Positions 44,107 to 53,630 of a DNA stretch of 64,000 nucleotides are shown in pieces. This stretch comes from Methylotuvimicrobium alcaliphilum 20Z (GTDB lineage: Bacteria; Pseudomonadota; Gammaproteobacteria; Methylococcales; Methylomonadaceae). Position numbers and translations under genes: made by a program. Below the pieces are notes generated by a model, which saw only the letters and a program-made list of their open reading frames with translations, was not told the origin of the DNA and ran no database searches. The stretch lies in assembly GCF_000968535.2 (NCBI RefSeq), contig NC_016112.1, positions 2,170,001 to 2,234,000 of the forward strand, in the 5' to 3' direction. The stretch's first letter is position 1, and every line of letters starts with the position of its first letter.

Positions 44107-45444
44107 ATGGCGGAAAATAACAGGACGGTTTGGTCGGAAGGCATGTTTTTGCGGCCCCAGCATTTTCAACAACACGACCGGTATATCGAAACCTTCGTCA
44201 AGGAACGATGCGGCAACCTTACGCCATATGATTGGGGCGTCAAAAAAATTGCCATAGACCAGCGGCAGCTTGCCATGGGCAAATTCGCCTTGGCTGAATG
44301 CAGCGGGATTTTTCCGGACGGAACGCCGTTTAATTTGCCTGAAGACGACGACTTGCCTTTACCCGTCGATATTCCTACCGACGTACAAAACAATATCGTT
44401 TACCTGTCGCTACCGGTTCGCCAACCGGGTACGATTGAAATCGATACCGACGAGAACCGCCATAATCTGGCGCGCTATCATGCCTTCGAAAGCGAAGTTC
44501 GCGACCATAATACCGGATCGAATGCAACCTCTGCGATCTTGGTCGGCAAGCTGCATACTAGGTTGTTATTGGAGCGGCAAGAGCGCTCCGGTCATGTTTG
44601 TATCGGGGTGGCCAGAGTCATCGAGTCGAGGGTCGATAAAAACGTGATTCTCGATCAGGGTTTTATTCCGCCTTCGCTCGATTGCAATGCCGTGCCGATC
44701 TTGAACGGGTTTATCAAAGAGCTGTTCGGCTTATTGCACACCCGCGGAGAAGCGCTCGGCGGCCGGGCTTCCGAAGCGGGCCGGGGGGGAGTTGCCGAAA
44801 TTTCCGATTACATGCTGCTGCAAATGGTCAATCGTGTTGAGCCATTGTTTGAACATTTGCAATCCATTCCCGCATTGCATCCGGAAAGTTTTTACCGAAT
44901 TGCGGTGCAATTGGCCGGCGAGTTATCGACATTTTGCAGGCCCAATAAAAGACCGGTGAGTTTTCCGGTTTATCGGCACGACGATTTACAAACGACCTTT
45001 ATGCATGTTATGGAGGAGTTGCGGCAATTATTGAGCGCGGTATTGGAGCAAAACGCGATTCCGATTCCGTTGACAGCACCGAAGTACGGTATTCGCGGCG
45101 CGAAGGTGCCGGACCCGAATTTGCTCAAGGATGCCGTATTCGTGCTGGCCGCGAATGCGCAAGTATCGAAGGAACAATTGCGCAGCGGTTTTCCGACGCA
45201 AGTCAAAATCGGTCCGGTCGAACAGATTCAGCAATTGGTGCGTTCGGCCTTGCCCGGTATTTCGATTCATGCGCTGCCGGTCGCGCCCCGGCAGATTCCT
45301 TATCATGCGGGTTTCGCTTATTTCGAGCTTAACAAACAAAGCGAGCTATGGAAGCAAATGGCTCAATCGGGCGGTTTTGCTATCCATATCGCCGGTGAGT
45401 TTCCTGGGCTTGAACTTGAATTTTGGGCAATCAAAAACGGTTAA
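44107..45444 (+). CDS. tssK: T6SS baseplate protein TssK
   Basis: The 445-residue protein begins VWSEGMFLRPQHFQQHDRY, the hallmark of TssK, and ends with GFAIHIAGEFPGLELEFWAIKNG as is usual for the family. TssK forms trimers that join the cytoplasmic baseplate to the TssJLM membrane complex. The length is normal. Its last bases are followed 5 bp later by the probable GTG start of tssL. The preceding gap contains a repeat where H1-type loci carry tssJ. Confidence 0.96.
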   Translation: MAENNRTVWSEGMFLRPQHFQQHDRYIETFVKERCGNLTPYDWGVKKIAIDQRQLAMGKFALAECSGIFPDGTPFNLPEDDDLPLPVDIPTDVQNNIVYLSLPVRQPGTIEIDTDENRHNLARYHAFESEVRDHNTGSNATSAILVGKLHTRLLLERQERSGHVCIGVARVIESRVDKNVILDQGFIPPSLDCNAVPILNGFIKELFGLLHTRGEALGGRASEAGRGGVAEISDYMLLQMVNRVEPLFEHLQSIPALHPESFYRIAVQLAGELSTFCRPNKRPVSFPVYRHDDLQTTFMHVMEELRQLLSAVLEQNAIPIPLTAPKYGIRGAKVPDPNLLKDAVFVLAANAQVSKEQLRSGFPTQVKIGPVEQIQQLVRSALPGISIHALPVAPRQIPYHAGFAYFELNKQSELWKQMAQSGGFAIHIAGEFPGLELEFWAIKNG

Positions 45445-45449
45445 CGACA

Positions 45450-46811
45450 GTGAATCACGACGACCCATTCGGTAATTACATCGATGACGACAAAACCATC
45501 CTCAGGCCTACGCCGGGCGGAAGAAAGCCCAAACCTCAGGAGCCGATGCCGACGCATGCACCCGATAAAGCGCCAATGCCTCCTGAAGGCCTACACGAAC
45601 GAATCGTCTATTCGAAAGATAATCCGTTGACCGCCTGCGCGTTGTCATTGTTGTCTTTAGTCGCGCAATTACGCAATACCGCGTCGCATCCCGACATTGC
45701 CGGTCTGAGAGATAGCGTGATCAACGAAGTCAAGCGTTTCGAAGCAAAAGCGCTAGGTCGCGGCGTATCGCCCGATCAAGTGCAGGCGGCGCGTTATTGT
45801 CTTTGTACCTTACTCGACGAGACCGTATTAAATACGCCTTGGGGCTGCAACAGTATATGGAGCACGCACAGCCTGTTGATTACTTTTCATAAGGAAGCTT
45901 GGGGCGGAGAAAAGTTTTTCCAAATTTTGAAGAATATTATGCAACAGCCCGGCACCCATCTACATTTGCTGGAATTGTTGTATTTTTGCCTTTGCCTCGG
46001 GTTCGAAGGGAAATACCGCATTCAGGAACACGGCATGACCCGGCTTGAAGAAGTTCGGGAAAATCTATATCAAATCATACAGCGGCAGCGCGGCGATATC
46101 GAAAAAGAGTTGTCTATACAATGGCAGGGCATCAAAGACAAACGTAACGTGTTGACCCGCTTGGTGCCGCTATGGGTAATCGGCGCGGTGGTCGGTATGG
46201 TCCTGATGCTGGCCTATCTCGGCTATCTCTATTTCATCAATGCCGCGTCCAATCCATTGTTGGCAAAACTTTATGCGATCAAGGACGGCCTTGAGCCGCT
46301 ACAAGTCGCAGTCGCTGAACCGTTGCCAGAAACGCCTAAATCTCCCGATACTCCTACAGCTTATTCATTGTATGACGATATCAGCAGTTTTCTTGCGCCG
46401 GAAATTGCGCGCGGCGAAGTCGTGTTGGATCGCAAGAACGACAAAATCGCGTTACGCATCATGGGCAAGGGGTTTTTTGCTTCCGGTAGGGACTCGATAA
46501 CCGCGAAATATTATCCGTTAATGAATAGAATCGGCGAAGCGCTCACCAAAGTCATCGGCAGTATTCTAGTTGTCGGTCATACCGACAGCGATCCGATTTT
46601 TTCGGCGAGATTTCCATCCAATTGGGATTTATCGAGAGCACGCGCGCAGTCGGTTGCCGATATGCTCAAAAGCAAGCCGGGAATCGCTGCGACCATTACA
46701 TCCGAAGGGCGTGCGGAAACACAGCCGCTAGTGCCGAATGACAGCGCCGAACATAAAGCGATGAACCGTCGTGTCGAAATCATTTTTTCAGGATTAAAAG
46801 GACAAACGTGA
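45450..46811 (+). CDS. tssL: T6SS membrane protein TssL with OmpA domain
   Basis: The likely start is GTG at 45450, just after the tssK stop; a TTG at 45423 would overlap tssK. From there the protein has 453 residues. The N-terminal DotU-like cytoplasmic domain has NPLTACALSLLSLVAQLR and LCTLLDETVLNTPWG. A single membrane helix (about 238-262) follows and then a C-terminal OmpA-like peptidoglycan-binding domain (VVGHTDSDP, NWDLSRARAQSVADML, NRRVEIIFSG). Such extended TssL proteins anchor the complex to the cell wall directly. This may matter because no tssJ lipoprotein gene is seen. The stop overlaps the tssM start. Confidence 0.94.
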   Translation: MNHDDPFGNYIDDDKTILRPTPGGRKPKPQEPMPTHAPDKAPMPPEGLHERIVYSKDNPLTACALSLLSLVAQLRNTASHPDIAGLRDSVINEVKRFEAKALGRGVSPDQVQAARYCLCTLLDETVLNTPWGCNSIWSTHSLLITFHKEAWGGEKFFQILKNIMQQPGTHLHLLELLYFCLCLGFEGKYRIQEHGMTRLEEVRENLYQIIQRQRGDIEKELSIQWQGIKDKRNVLTRLVPLWVIGAVVGMVLMLAYLGYLYFINAASNPLLAKLYAIKDGLEPLQVAVAEPLPETPKSPDTPTAYSLYDDISSFLAPEIARGEVVLDRKNDKIALRIMGKGFFASGRDSITAKYYPLMNRIGEALTKVIGSILVVGHTDSDPIFSARFPSNWDLSRARAQSVADMLKSKPGIAATITSEGRAETQPLVPNDSAEHKAMNRRVEIIFSGLKGQT

Positions 46812-49800
46812 AAAAAATCATCGGTTTCTTCAAAAATAAATGGGTCATTCAACTGATCGGTATTATTGCCGTCGGCCTGTTAATTTGGTTTTTCGGGCCG
46901 CTCATTGCGATAGCAGGAAGTGTCCCCCTTGAGTCCGAAGTTTCCAGGCTAATTACGATTCTAGTGATCGTCTTGCTCTGGGGATTGAATAATCTACGCA
47001 TTCAGGTCAAAGCCAATCGTGCCAATACGCAAATGGTCAATGAGCTGGTCGGAGGCGCCCAAGGAACGACCGGGCCCAGTCAAGTCGAGCAAGATAGCGA
47101 GGAGGAAATCGGCGAACTCGGCAAGCATTTCGACGATGCGCTACGCACGCTAAAACAAATCAAAACTCAGTCGGGCCAGGGTCGTCAATATCTCTATGAA
47201 TTACCCTGGTATATCATCATCGGGCCGCCGGGCTCCGGAAAAACCACCGCATTGATCAATTCGGGACTGGAGTTTCCGCTGGCCGACAAATTCGGCAAAA
47301 ACGCGGTCAAAGGCGTCGGCGGGACCCGCAATTGCGATTGGTGGTTTACCGATCAAGCGGTGCTGTTGGATACCGCTGGACGCTATACGACGCAAGACAG
47401 TCACGAGGCAGTCGATAAGGCGGCATGGCTCGGTTTTTTAAATTTGCTGAAAAAACATCGGCCGCGCAGACCGGTCAACGGCGTGCTGATCACGATGAGC
47501 CTGTCCGATTTGATCAAGCAGACCGAGGAGGAGCGAATTCAACATGCGCAAGCGATTCGGCAGCGTATTCAGGAGTTGCACGAACATTTCGGCATTCGCT
47601 TTCCGATCTATATGCTGTTTACCAAATGCGATCTGATTGCAGGTTTCAACGACTTCTTTGCCGATCTAGGCAAAGAAGAAAGAGCCCAAGTTTGGGGTGT
47701 TACTTTTCCTGAAGAAGATCAAGATCACCCTATCGATGCTGTTGGTCGGGTCGGCGATGATTTTGATGGCCTGCTGGATCGTTTGAATGCGCGTTTGCCG
47801 AAAAGACTTCAAGAAGAGCGCGACTTGCAGCGCCGTCATTCGATTTTCGGCTTTCCGCAACGCATGGCTTTGCTGAAAGAGAGTTTGTTGGAGTTTCTCA
47901 AAGAGTGTTACGGCGCGAACCGATATCAACAAGCCCCTTATCTCAGAGGCGTTTATTTTACCAGCGGGACGCAAGAAGGCACGCCGATCGACCGTCTGAT
48001 GGGGATTTTGGCGAGTACTTTCAAACTCGATCGTTTTTTGGTGCCGATGTTCAGTGGCAAGGGAAAGAGTTTTTTCATTACCCGTTTGCTGAAAGATGTC
48101 ATTTTCGACGAAGCGCTGATCGTCGGTTTGAACAAACGCGTAGAGCGTCGTTATGCCTTGCTTCGTCAGGTTGCATACGGTTCGGCACTGGCTGTGACAT
48201 TATTAATGGCGGCCTTATGGACTTTTAGTTTTACTCGAAATCAGTCGGCATTGAACGAGCTGAGTCAAAAGATTGAACAATACGAACAAACCGCGGCGAA
48301 TTATCCGAATCGATCGGACTTTGCCGACTTATTGAAACGCATGAATGCGATGCAAGACATTCAACGAGTTTATGGCGACGAAAAGCCCTTGTCGATGCGT
48401 TTCGGCTTGTTTCAAGGCAACAAAGTGCAACCGGTCATTAACGATACTTATGATCAAGTTTTATTGAAGCAATTTTTACCATTGATCAAGACAAGGCTAG
48501 AACAACGTATCCGAGGCGAAGAGGCGAATAACCCCGAAATTCTCTATGAACTCTTAAAAGTATATTTGATGTTCGGCGAGCCCAAACGGCTCGAGCCAGG
48601 CTTAGTGCGGCCTTGGATTGCTATCGATTGGAAAAAAAATTATGCCGACGATGTTCAAGTCGGCTTGCTCGGCCATCTCGATAATTTGCTCGAGCTAAAA
48701 ATAGAGCCCCAGCTGCTCGACCAACGGTTAGTCGCCGCAACGCGGCAAGTGTTAAACCGCATTCCTGTTGCGCAGCAAGTCTATATGCGCATCAAGAGCG
48801 AGGCGATGCAGGATGGCAGCCGCGATCTCCGTTTGTCGGATGCGCTAGGGCCTAATGCGTCTCGGGTTTTTACGGTCGCGTCCGGAAAATTCGAACAGCA
48901 AACCATTCCTTATTTGTTCACACACGACGGTTTTTATCAAGTATTTCTAAAACAAAACCAAGCTTTGGCGAAAGAGACGGTCGAGGATAATTGGGTGTTG
49001 GGCGATGTCGGTAGAGCCCGCGCGCCCGATCCCGAACGCTTGCAGCAAGACGTTCAGACCTATTACGACAAGGATTTCATTCAGTATTGGAGCGATATGC
49101 TTGGCAATCTAAAAATCAGAAGCGTCGGTAATATTCAACAATCGATCGAATTACTCGAATTCGCTTCGGCGCCCAACTCGCCGATTCGACTATTATTGGA
49201 GACTATCGACAAGGAAACTTCCCTAACACGCAAACCGCCAAGTCCTTTGGATGCTTTGGCGGCGGTCAAGGAAGGCGCGGAAAAAACAGTAGATTCGCGC
49301 ACGCAAAAACTGTTGCAAGCCGCACAAGCCGAAGGTGTCGTGCAAGCACCGACCGATCCGCCGGGCACAGTCGTCGAGCGCCATTTTCAACCGCTAGCTT
49401 CATTGGTAAGGAGCGTCGGCGGCGCAGGCGCGCCATTCGATCAGACCATCAATCTGCTCGGTCAATTGTACGGTTTTATGATCGATTTGGGCAGTACTTC
49501 AGATAGCGGCGGCGCGGCAATAAGGATCGCCGCTCAGCGCAGCGAAGGGGGCGGCGGAGGCGATGTCATGTCGCGCATGAAAATGGAATCGGCGCGTTTG
49601 CCAGAACCGTTAAAAAGCATGACCGAAAAACTGTCCAGCGGCAATTTGAATCTGATCATGGGGTCGAGCAAGGCGCAGCTCAATAAGCTTTGGCAGAGCG
49701 AGGTCATGCCGCTTTATAAATCGGGACTCGAAGGCCGTTATCCGCTGTCCAGACGCGCCACTCGAGAAATTACTTTGCAAGATTTTAGCCGGTTTTTTGC

Positions 49801-50371
49801 ACCGAACGGTATCCTGGATCAGTTTTTCAATGCCAATCTCAAACCTTTTGTCGATACCAGCGGCCGAACCTGGCGATTGATCACTCAAAATAATCAATCG
49901 ATCGGTATTTCGCGATCAGTGCTGATGCAGTTTCAATATGCGGCAAAAATCCGTGAAGTATTTTTTCAAGGCGGTAGTCAATTACCCTCGGTTCGATTCA
50001 ATCTTAGACCGGTATCGCTTGATGCCAAAGCTTCACGGTTTTGGCTGAATTTGGAAGGTCAGCAATTGGATTACCGGCATGGTCCGGCGCGAAGTACGCA
50101 ACTGCAGTGGCCTGGAACGGACGGAAGCGGTTCTGTGCGTTACGGTTTCGATACCTTAGACGGCCGTCAAGTCAGCCGTTCCGAGGAGGGCGCTTGGGCA
50201 TGGTTTAAGCTGCTTGATAAAGCCCGAATTCAAATTACCGCGCAAGACAGGTTCATGCTGACATTCGCAATCGACAACTTGGAAGCGCGTTATGAATTGA
50301 GCGCGACCAGCGTCGATAATCCTTTTGCGCTCAAAGAACTGCAAAATTTTCAATTTCCAACGAGCTTGTAA
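46808..50371 (+). CDS. tssM: T6SS inner-membrane protein TssM (IcmF)
   Basis: The 1187-residue protein has two N-terminal membrane helices (about 12-35 and 45-62) and a third near 450-470. Between them lies a cytoplasmic GTPase-like domain with Walker A GPPGSGKTT at residues 139-147. The large periplasmic part that follows carries the IcmF-related and DUF1215-type regions and ends in beta-rich sequence that normally contacts TssJ. TssM forms the trans-envelope channel with TssL. The start is GTG and overlaps the tssL stop by 4 bases. Its stop codon overlaps the next gene by one base. Confidence 0.96.
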   Translation: MKKIIGFFKNKWVIQLIGIIAVGLLIWFFGPLIAIAGSVPLESEVSRLITILVIVLLWGLNNLRIQVKANRANTQMVNELVGGAQGTTGPSQVEQDSEEEIGELGKHFDDALRTLKQIKTQSGQGRQYLYELPWYIIIGPPGSGKTTALINSGLEFPLADKFGKNAVKGVGGTRNCDWWFTDQAVLLDTAGRYTTQDSHEAVDKAAWLGFLNLLKKHRPRRPVNGVLITMSLSDLIKQTEEERIQHAQAIRQRIQELHEHFGIRFPIYMLFTKCDLIAGFNDFFADLGKEERAQVWGVTFPEEDQDHPIDAVGRVGDDFDGLLDRLNARLPKRLQEERDLQRRHSIFGFPQRMALLKESLLEFLKECYGANRYQQAPYLRGVYFTSGTQEGTPIDRLMGILASTFKLDRFLVPMFSGKGKSFFITRLLKDVIFDEALIVGLNKRVERRYALLRQVAYGSALAVTLLMAALWTFSFTRNQSALNELSQKIEQYEQTAANYPNRSDFADLLKRMNAMQDIQRVYGDEKPLSMRFGLFQGNKVQPVINDTYDQVLLKQFLPLIKTRLEQRIRGEEANNPEILYELLKVYLMFGEPKRLEPGLVRPWIAIDWKKNYADDVQVGLLGHLDNLLELKIEPQLLDQRLVAATRQVLNRIPVAQQVYMRIKSEAMQDGSRDLRLSDALGPNASRVFTVASGKFEQQTIPYLFTHDGFYQVFLKQNQALAKETVEDNWVLGDVGRARAPDPERLQQDVQTYYDKDFIQYWSDMLGNLKIRSVGNIQQSIELLEFASAPNSPIRLLLETIDKETSLTRKPPSPLDALAAVKEGAEKTVDSRTQKLLQAAQAEGVVQAPTDPPGTVVERHFQPLASLVRSVGGAGAPFDQTINLLGQLYGFMIDLGSTSDSGGAAIRIAAQRSEGGGGGDVMSRMKMESARLPEPLKSMTEKLSSGNLNLIMGSSKAQLNKLWQSEVMPLYKSGLEGRYPLSRRATREITLQDFSRFFAPNGILDQFFNANLKPFVDTSGRTWRLITQNNQSIGISRSVLMQFQYAAKIREVFFQGGSQLPSVRFNLRPVSLDAKASRFWLNLEGQQLDYRHGPARSTQLQWPGTDGSGSVRYGFDTLDGRQVSRSEEGAWAWFKLLDKARIQITAQDRFMLTFAIDNLEARYELSATSVDNPFALKELQNFQFPTSL

Positions 50372-51969
50372 TGACTTTGCCTCATTCGGAACCCGGGTTT
50401 TACGGCAAACTGCCGATATTGGGCGACTTTGTTACCCGACGTTTGCCGCGCGACTTTCTGAATCCTTGGGATGGTTGGCTGCAAAGCTCGATTGCCGCCA
50501 GCAAGGAAGAATTGGGGGATGCATGGTTGAACAGCTATTTAAGTAGCCCGATTTGGCGTTTTGCGTTAAGTCCCGGGGTCTGTGGAAATTCTGCCTGGGC
50601 CGGAATATTAATGCCCAGCGTCGATAAGGTCGGACGATATTTTCCGTTGACGGTTGCGGCGAGCATCGACAGCGGCAATTGCTTGGCTTATTTGATGTCT
50701 TCGGCCGAACAGTGGTTTGAGCATCTCGAAGAAGCCGCATTGAGCGGTCTGGAAGACGGGCTCGATCCTGAAGTATTCGATCGATTGATCAAAAATATTC
50801 CCGCCGCACCGTTAGGGGCTTCCGAGGTTTCAAGCAATGTTCGGGATATGCGCAAAAATGCCGGAAAAAATGCATTTTATCTGTCGATGACTCGTCCTAA
50901 ATCGATTGGCGATGCCTTTGTCGGATTGAGTGCATCGTTAATGAACCGGTTTGTTCCCGGCTTTACACTATGGTCTACCGGCGGCTCCGAGGATCAGACT
51001 CCGGCATTGTTGGCTTGCGAAGGTTTACCGCCGATCGCTGCATTCTCTGGATTTCTAAATGGGCTTATTACGGAAAGAGGATGGGATATTGAAAAAGGTA
51101 CAGTTCCGGAAAACCTCGATAAATTACGCCAACCCGCCAATACGCCTGAGATTTTCGTCGCGAAGACTCAGAATATTGAAAATGAGCATGACACCGTACC
51201 GCTGTATATGACAACTGAAACCTTGCCGGATCAGCGTGAAGTGCGCTGGCAATCTTGGGCTCTCACCGATACCGGCAAACGCCGTAAATTCAATGAAGAT
51301 TCGATACTCGACAGGCCTGAAGCCGGTCTTTGGGCGGTTGCCGACGGAATGGGCGGACATCAAGCGGGAGATGTGGCTAGCCAATTGATTGTCGATAGAT
51401 TGAATAAAGTATCGTCGCGTTCTGATTTAGAAGCATATTGTAAAGATGTTTCCGCCTGTATCGTTAATGTCAACAAGGAATTACGGGAGCTTTCCAGTAA
51501 CAGCTATAACGATTCGATTGTTGGCAGCACCGTCCTGGTATTGATCGGTAATTCAAATCGTTGCGCTTTTTTATGGGCGGGAGACAGTCGCTTATATCGG
51601 CTAAGGGACAACAAATTGGAGCAACTGACCCGTGATCATTGTGCTGAAAATGAGATTGCGCCGGAACAATCGGTTTCTTCGGCAGGTTGGACGGTCAAAC
51701 AATCGAATGTTATCACTCGTGCCGTCGGAGCCGATGACGAATTGGAGCTAGATTGCGGCTACTCCGACGTGCGTCTCGGGGATTTGTTTTTGTTAAGTAG
51801 CGACGGTTTGGACAAAGAGCTAAGCTTTAATGAAATTGAGTCTATACTACTAAATCAAAGTTTGAAGACGAGTGCTAAGGCATTGCTCGACCTCGCTCTT
51901 GATAGAGGCGCTAGAGACAATGTCAGTGTAATTGTCGTCAGTACCAACGGCAATTCGGTTGAAAAATAA
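50371..51969 (+). CDS. tagF-pppA: TagF-PppA fusion, T6SS regulator and PP2C phosphatase
   Basis: The 532-residue protein joins two T6SS regulators. Residues 1 to about 230 are TagF/ImpM (GFYGKLPILGDFVTRRLPRDFL, FRFALSPG-like region), a post-translational repressor of secretion. After a linker, residues from about 290 are a PP2C-type protein phosphatase. That domain has GKRRKFNEDSI, the metal-binding DGMGGHQAGD (325-334), LWAGDSRLYRLR and the terminal RDNVSVIVV. PppA reverses Fha phosphorylation. Fusions of this type are known in other bacteria. All main metal ligands are present. No PpkA-type kinase gene is found in the window. Confidence 0.93.
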   Translation: MTLPHSEPGFYGKLPILGDFVTRRLPRDFLNPWDGWLQSSIAASKEELGDAWLNSYLSSPIWRFALSPGVCGNSAWAGILMPSVDKVGRYFPLTVAASIDSGNCLAYLMSSAEQWFEHLEEAALSGLEDGLDPEVFDRLIKNIPAAPLGASEVSSNVRDMRKNAGKNAFYLSMTRPKSIGDAFVGLSASLMNRFVPGFTLWSTGGSEDQTPALLACEGLPPIAAFSGFLNGLITERGWDIEKGTVPENLDKLRQPANTPEIFVAKTQNIENEHDTVPLYMTTETLPDQREVRWQSWALTDTGKRRKFNEDSILDRPEAGLWAVADGMGGHQAGDVASQLIVDRLNKVSSRSDLEAYCKDVSACIVNVNKELRELSSNSYNDSIVGSTVLVLIGNSNRCAFLWAGDSRLYRLRDNKLEQLTRDHCAENEIAPEQSVSSAGWTVKQSNVITRAVGADDELELDCGYSDVRLGDLFLLSSDGLDKELSFNEIESILLNQSLKTSAKALLDLALDRGARDNVSVIVVSTNGNSVEK

Positions 51970-52005
51970 AATTTTAATACAATTGTCGTTTAAGGAGTGA
52001 GTGCA

Positions 52006-53049
52006 TTGAGTATCGATATCGAAAAATATTTACAGGACATCGATCCTGATAATGTTTGCGGCGACGATCTGGAATACGACCCCGCTTTTATCGCGTTGGA
52101 GCAAGCCATAATCGGCAAGCCGGAACAGGAAATCGGCGACACTATTCAAGAAGCCGAACCGCCGGACTGGAAGGAAATTAAAAAATCCGCTGAAGCCTTG
52201 CTAGACCGGACGCGCGATTTAAGAGTTCTGGTTTATTACTTGCGCTCCTTGATTGCACTCGAAGGACTTACCGGTCTTAGCGAAGGATTAAAGTTAATCG
52301 ACACATTGATCGCAAAGCACTGGGACGCTGTGTATCCTCGGCTCGACCCCGATGACGACAATGACCCTACTGAGCGCGTTAATATTTTGATGGCTTTATG
52401 CGATCATGAAACGATGTTGCGTCCTTTGCAGCTTGTTTCTTTAGTCGAGTCGAAAGCATTAGGCCGTTTTTGTTTTCGCGATTTCATGATTGCCGCCGAG
52501 AAAATGACGGTTTCCGAAGATGATAATGCCCCGAAATTAGGGACTATCGAAGCCGCTGTTCAGGATAGCGATATTGCTGCATTACAAAGTAATTTGGCAT
52601 CGATCGTGGCAAGCGCCGAAAGCCTGAATAGTTTGGAAGACTTCGTTACTCAGCAAGTAGGCATCAACAATGCTCCTAACTTTGAGGCGCTTAGGCACTT
52701 ATTGAAGGAGTTCGAGCATTTGTTATCGGGCTGGCTGGAGTCGCGCGGGGTCGACGACATCGACGCCCCACAAGTCGATCCGGAAAGCCAGGACGAGATG
52801 GCAAGTAGACCGCAAGCCACAAAAAAATCGATCTCAGGTGCCATCAATAACAGTCAAGATGTCCTCAATGCGCTCAAGTTGATTTGCGACTATTATAAAA
52901 AAAACGAGCCGTCGAGTCCTGTGCCGTTGCTTCTTGAGCGGGCGCAGCGGCTAGTCGGAAAAAGTTTCATGGATGCACTCATGGATATTGCGCCGGACGG
53001 CGTTAGCCAAGCCAGTATCATCATGGGGGCTAAAAGTGAAGATGAATAA
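52006..53049 (+). CDS. tssA: T6SS protein TssA
   Basis: The start is probably TTG at 52006, because the AAGGAG ribosome site (51992-51996) is spaced correctly for it and abuts the GTG at 51997. This gives 347 residues. The N-terminal ImpA domain has NVCGDDLEYDPAF, EIGDTIQEAEPPDWKEIKK and LLDRTRDLRVLVYYLRSL. The C-terminal domain ends SSPVPLLLERAQRLVGKSFMDAL. Both match the short TssA1-type proteins that cap or prime the sheath at the baseplate. It follows tagF-pppA after a 36-bp gap. Confidence 0.93.
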   Translation: MSIDIEKYLQDIDPDNVCGDDLEYDPAFIALEQAIIGKPEQEIGDTIQEAEPPDWKEIKKSAEALLDRTRDLRVLVYYLRSLIALEGLTGLSEGLKLIDTLIAKHWDAVYPRLDPDDDNDPTERVNILMALCDHETMLRPLQLVSLVESKALGRFCFRDFMIAAEKMTVSEDDNAPKLGTIEAAVQDSDIAALQSNLASIVASAESLNSLEDFVTQQVGINNAPNFEALRHLLKEFEHLLSGWLESRGVDDIDAPQVDPESQDEMASRPQATKKSISGAINNSQDVLNALKLICDYYKKNEPSSPVPLLLERAQRLVGKSFMDALMDIAPDGVSQASIIMGAKSEDE

Positions 53050-53096
53050 ATTAGGCTCGCAATTTCTCTTACAAATTTCTATCGAGGAGGTGTTAA

Positions 53097-53627
53097 ATGG
53101 CTGAAAGCAGTCAAAAGTTTATCGCGCGTAATCGTGCGCCGCGAGTACAAATCGAATACGATGTCGAACTCTATGGTGCGGAGAAAAAAGTTCAACTGCC
53201 TTTCGTGATGGGAGTACTCGCTGATTTGTCGGGAAAACCCGCCGATCCATTGGCGCCTGTCGCAGATCGTAAAATGCTCGAAATCGATGTGGACAACTTC
53301 AATGATCGACTCAAGGCAATGAAACCTCGTGTCGCATTTACGGTGCCCAACACCTTGACGGGTGAAGGCAATTTGAATGTCGATCTTACTTTCGAAAGCA
53401 TGGATGATTTTTCGCCGGCGGCTGTGGCAAGAAAAGTAGACGGACTGAATAAATTGTTGGAAGCGAGAACGCAATTGGCAAATTTGGTCACTTATATGGA
53501 CGGAAAAGGCGGCGCCGAAGAATTGATAGCGAAGGTAATCAATGATCCGGCTTTATTGCAGTCGCTGACCGCTGCGCCGAAGCCGGCCGATCCAGCCGAA
53601 GCAAAAACCGAGGAAGGAGGAGAGTAA
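53097..53627 (+). CDS. tssB: T6SS contractile sheath small subunit TssB
   Basis: The 176-residue protein has the VipA/TssB core: KFIARNRAPRVQIEYDVELYGAEKKVQLPF at the N-terminus, then GVLADLSG and LNVDLTFESMDDFSPAAVA. It assembles with TssC into the contractile sheath. A strong GAGGAGG ribosome site precedes the ATG. tssC follows 3 bp after the stop codon. Confidence 0.97.
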   Translation: MAESSQKFIARNRAPRVQIEYDVELYGAEKKVQLPFVMGVLADLSGKPADPLAPVADRKMLEIDVDNFNDRLKAMKPRVAFTVPNTLTGEGNLNVDLTFESMDDFSPAAVARKVDGLNKLLEARTQLANLVTYMDGKGGAEELIAKVINDPALLQSLTAAPKPADPAEAKTEEGGE

Positions 53628-53630
53628 ACC

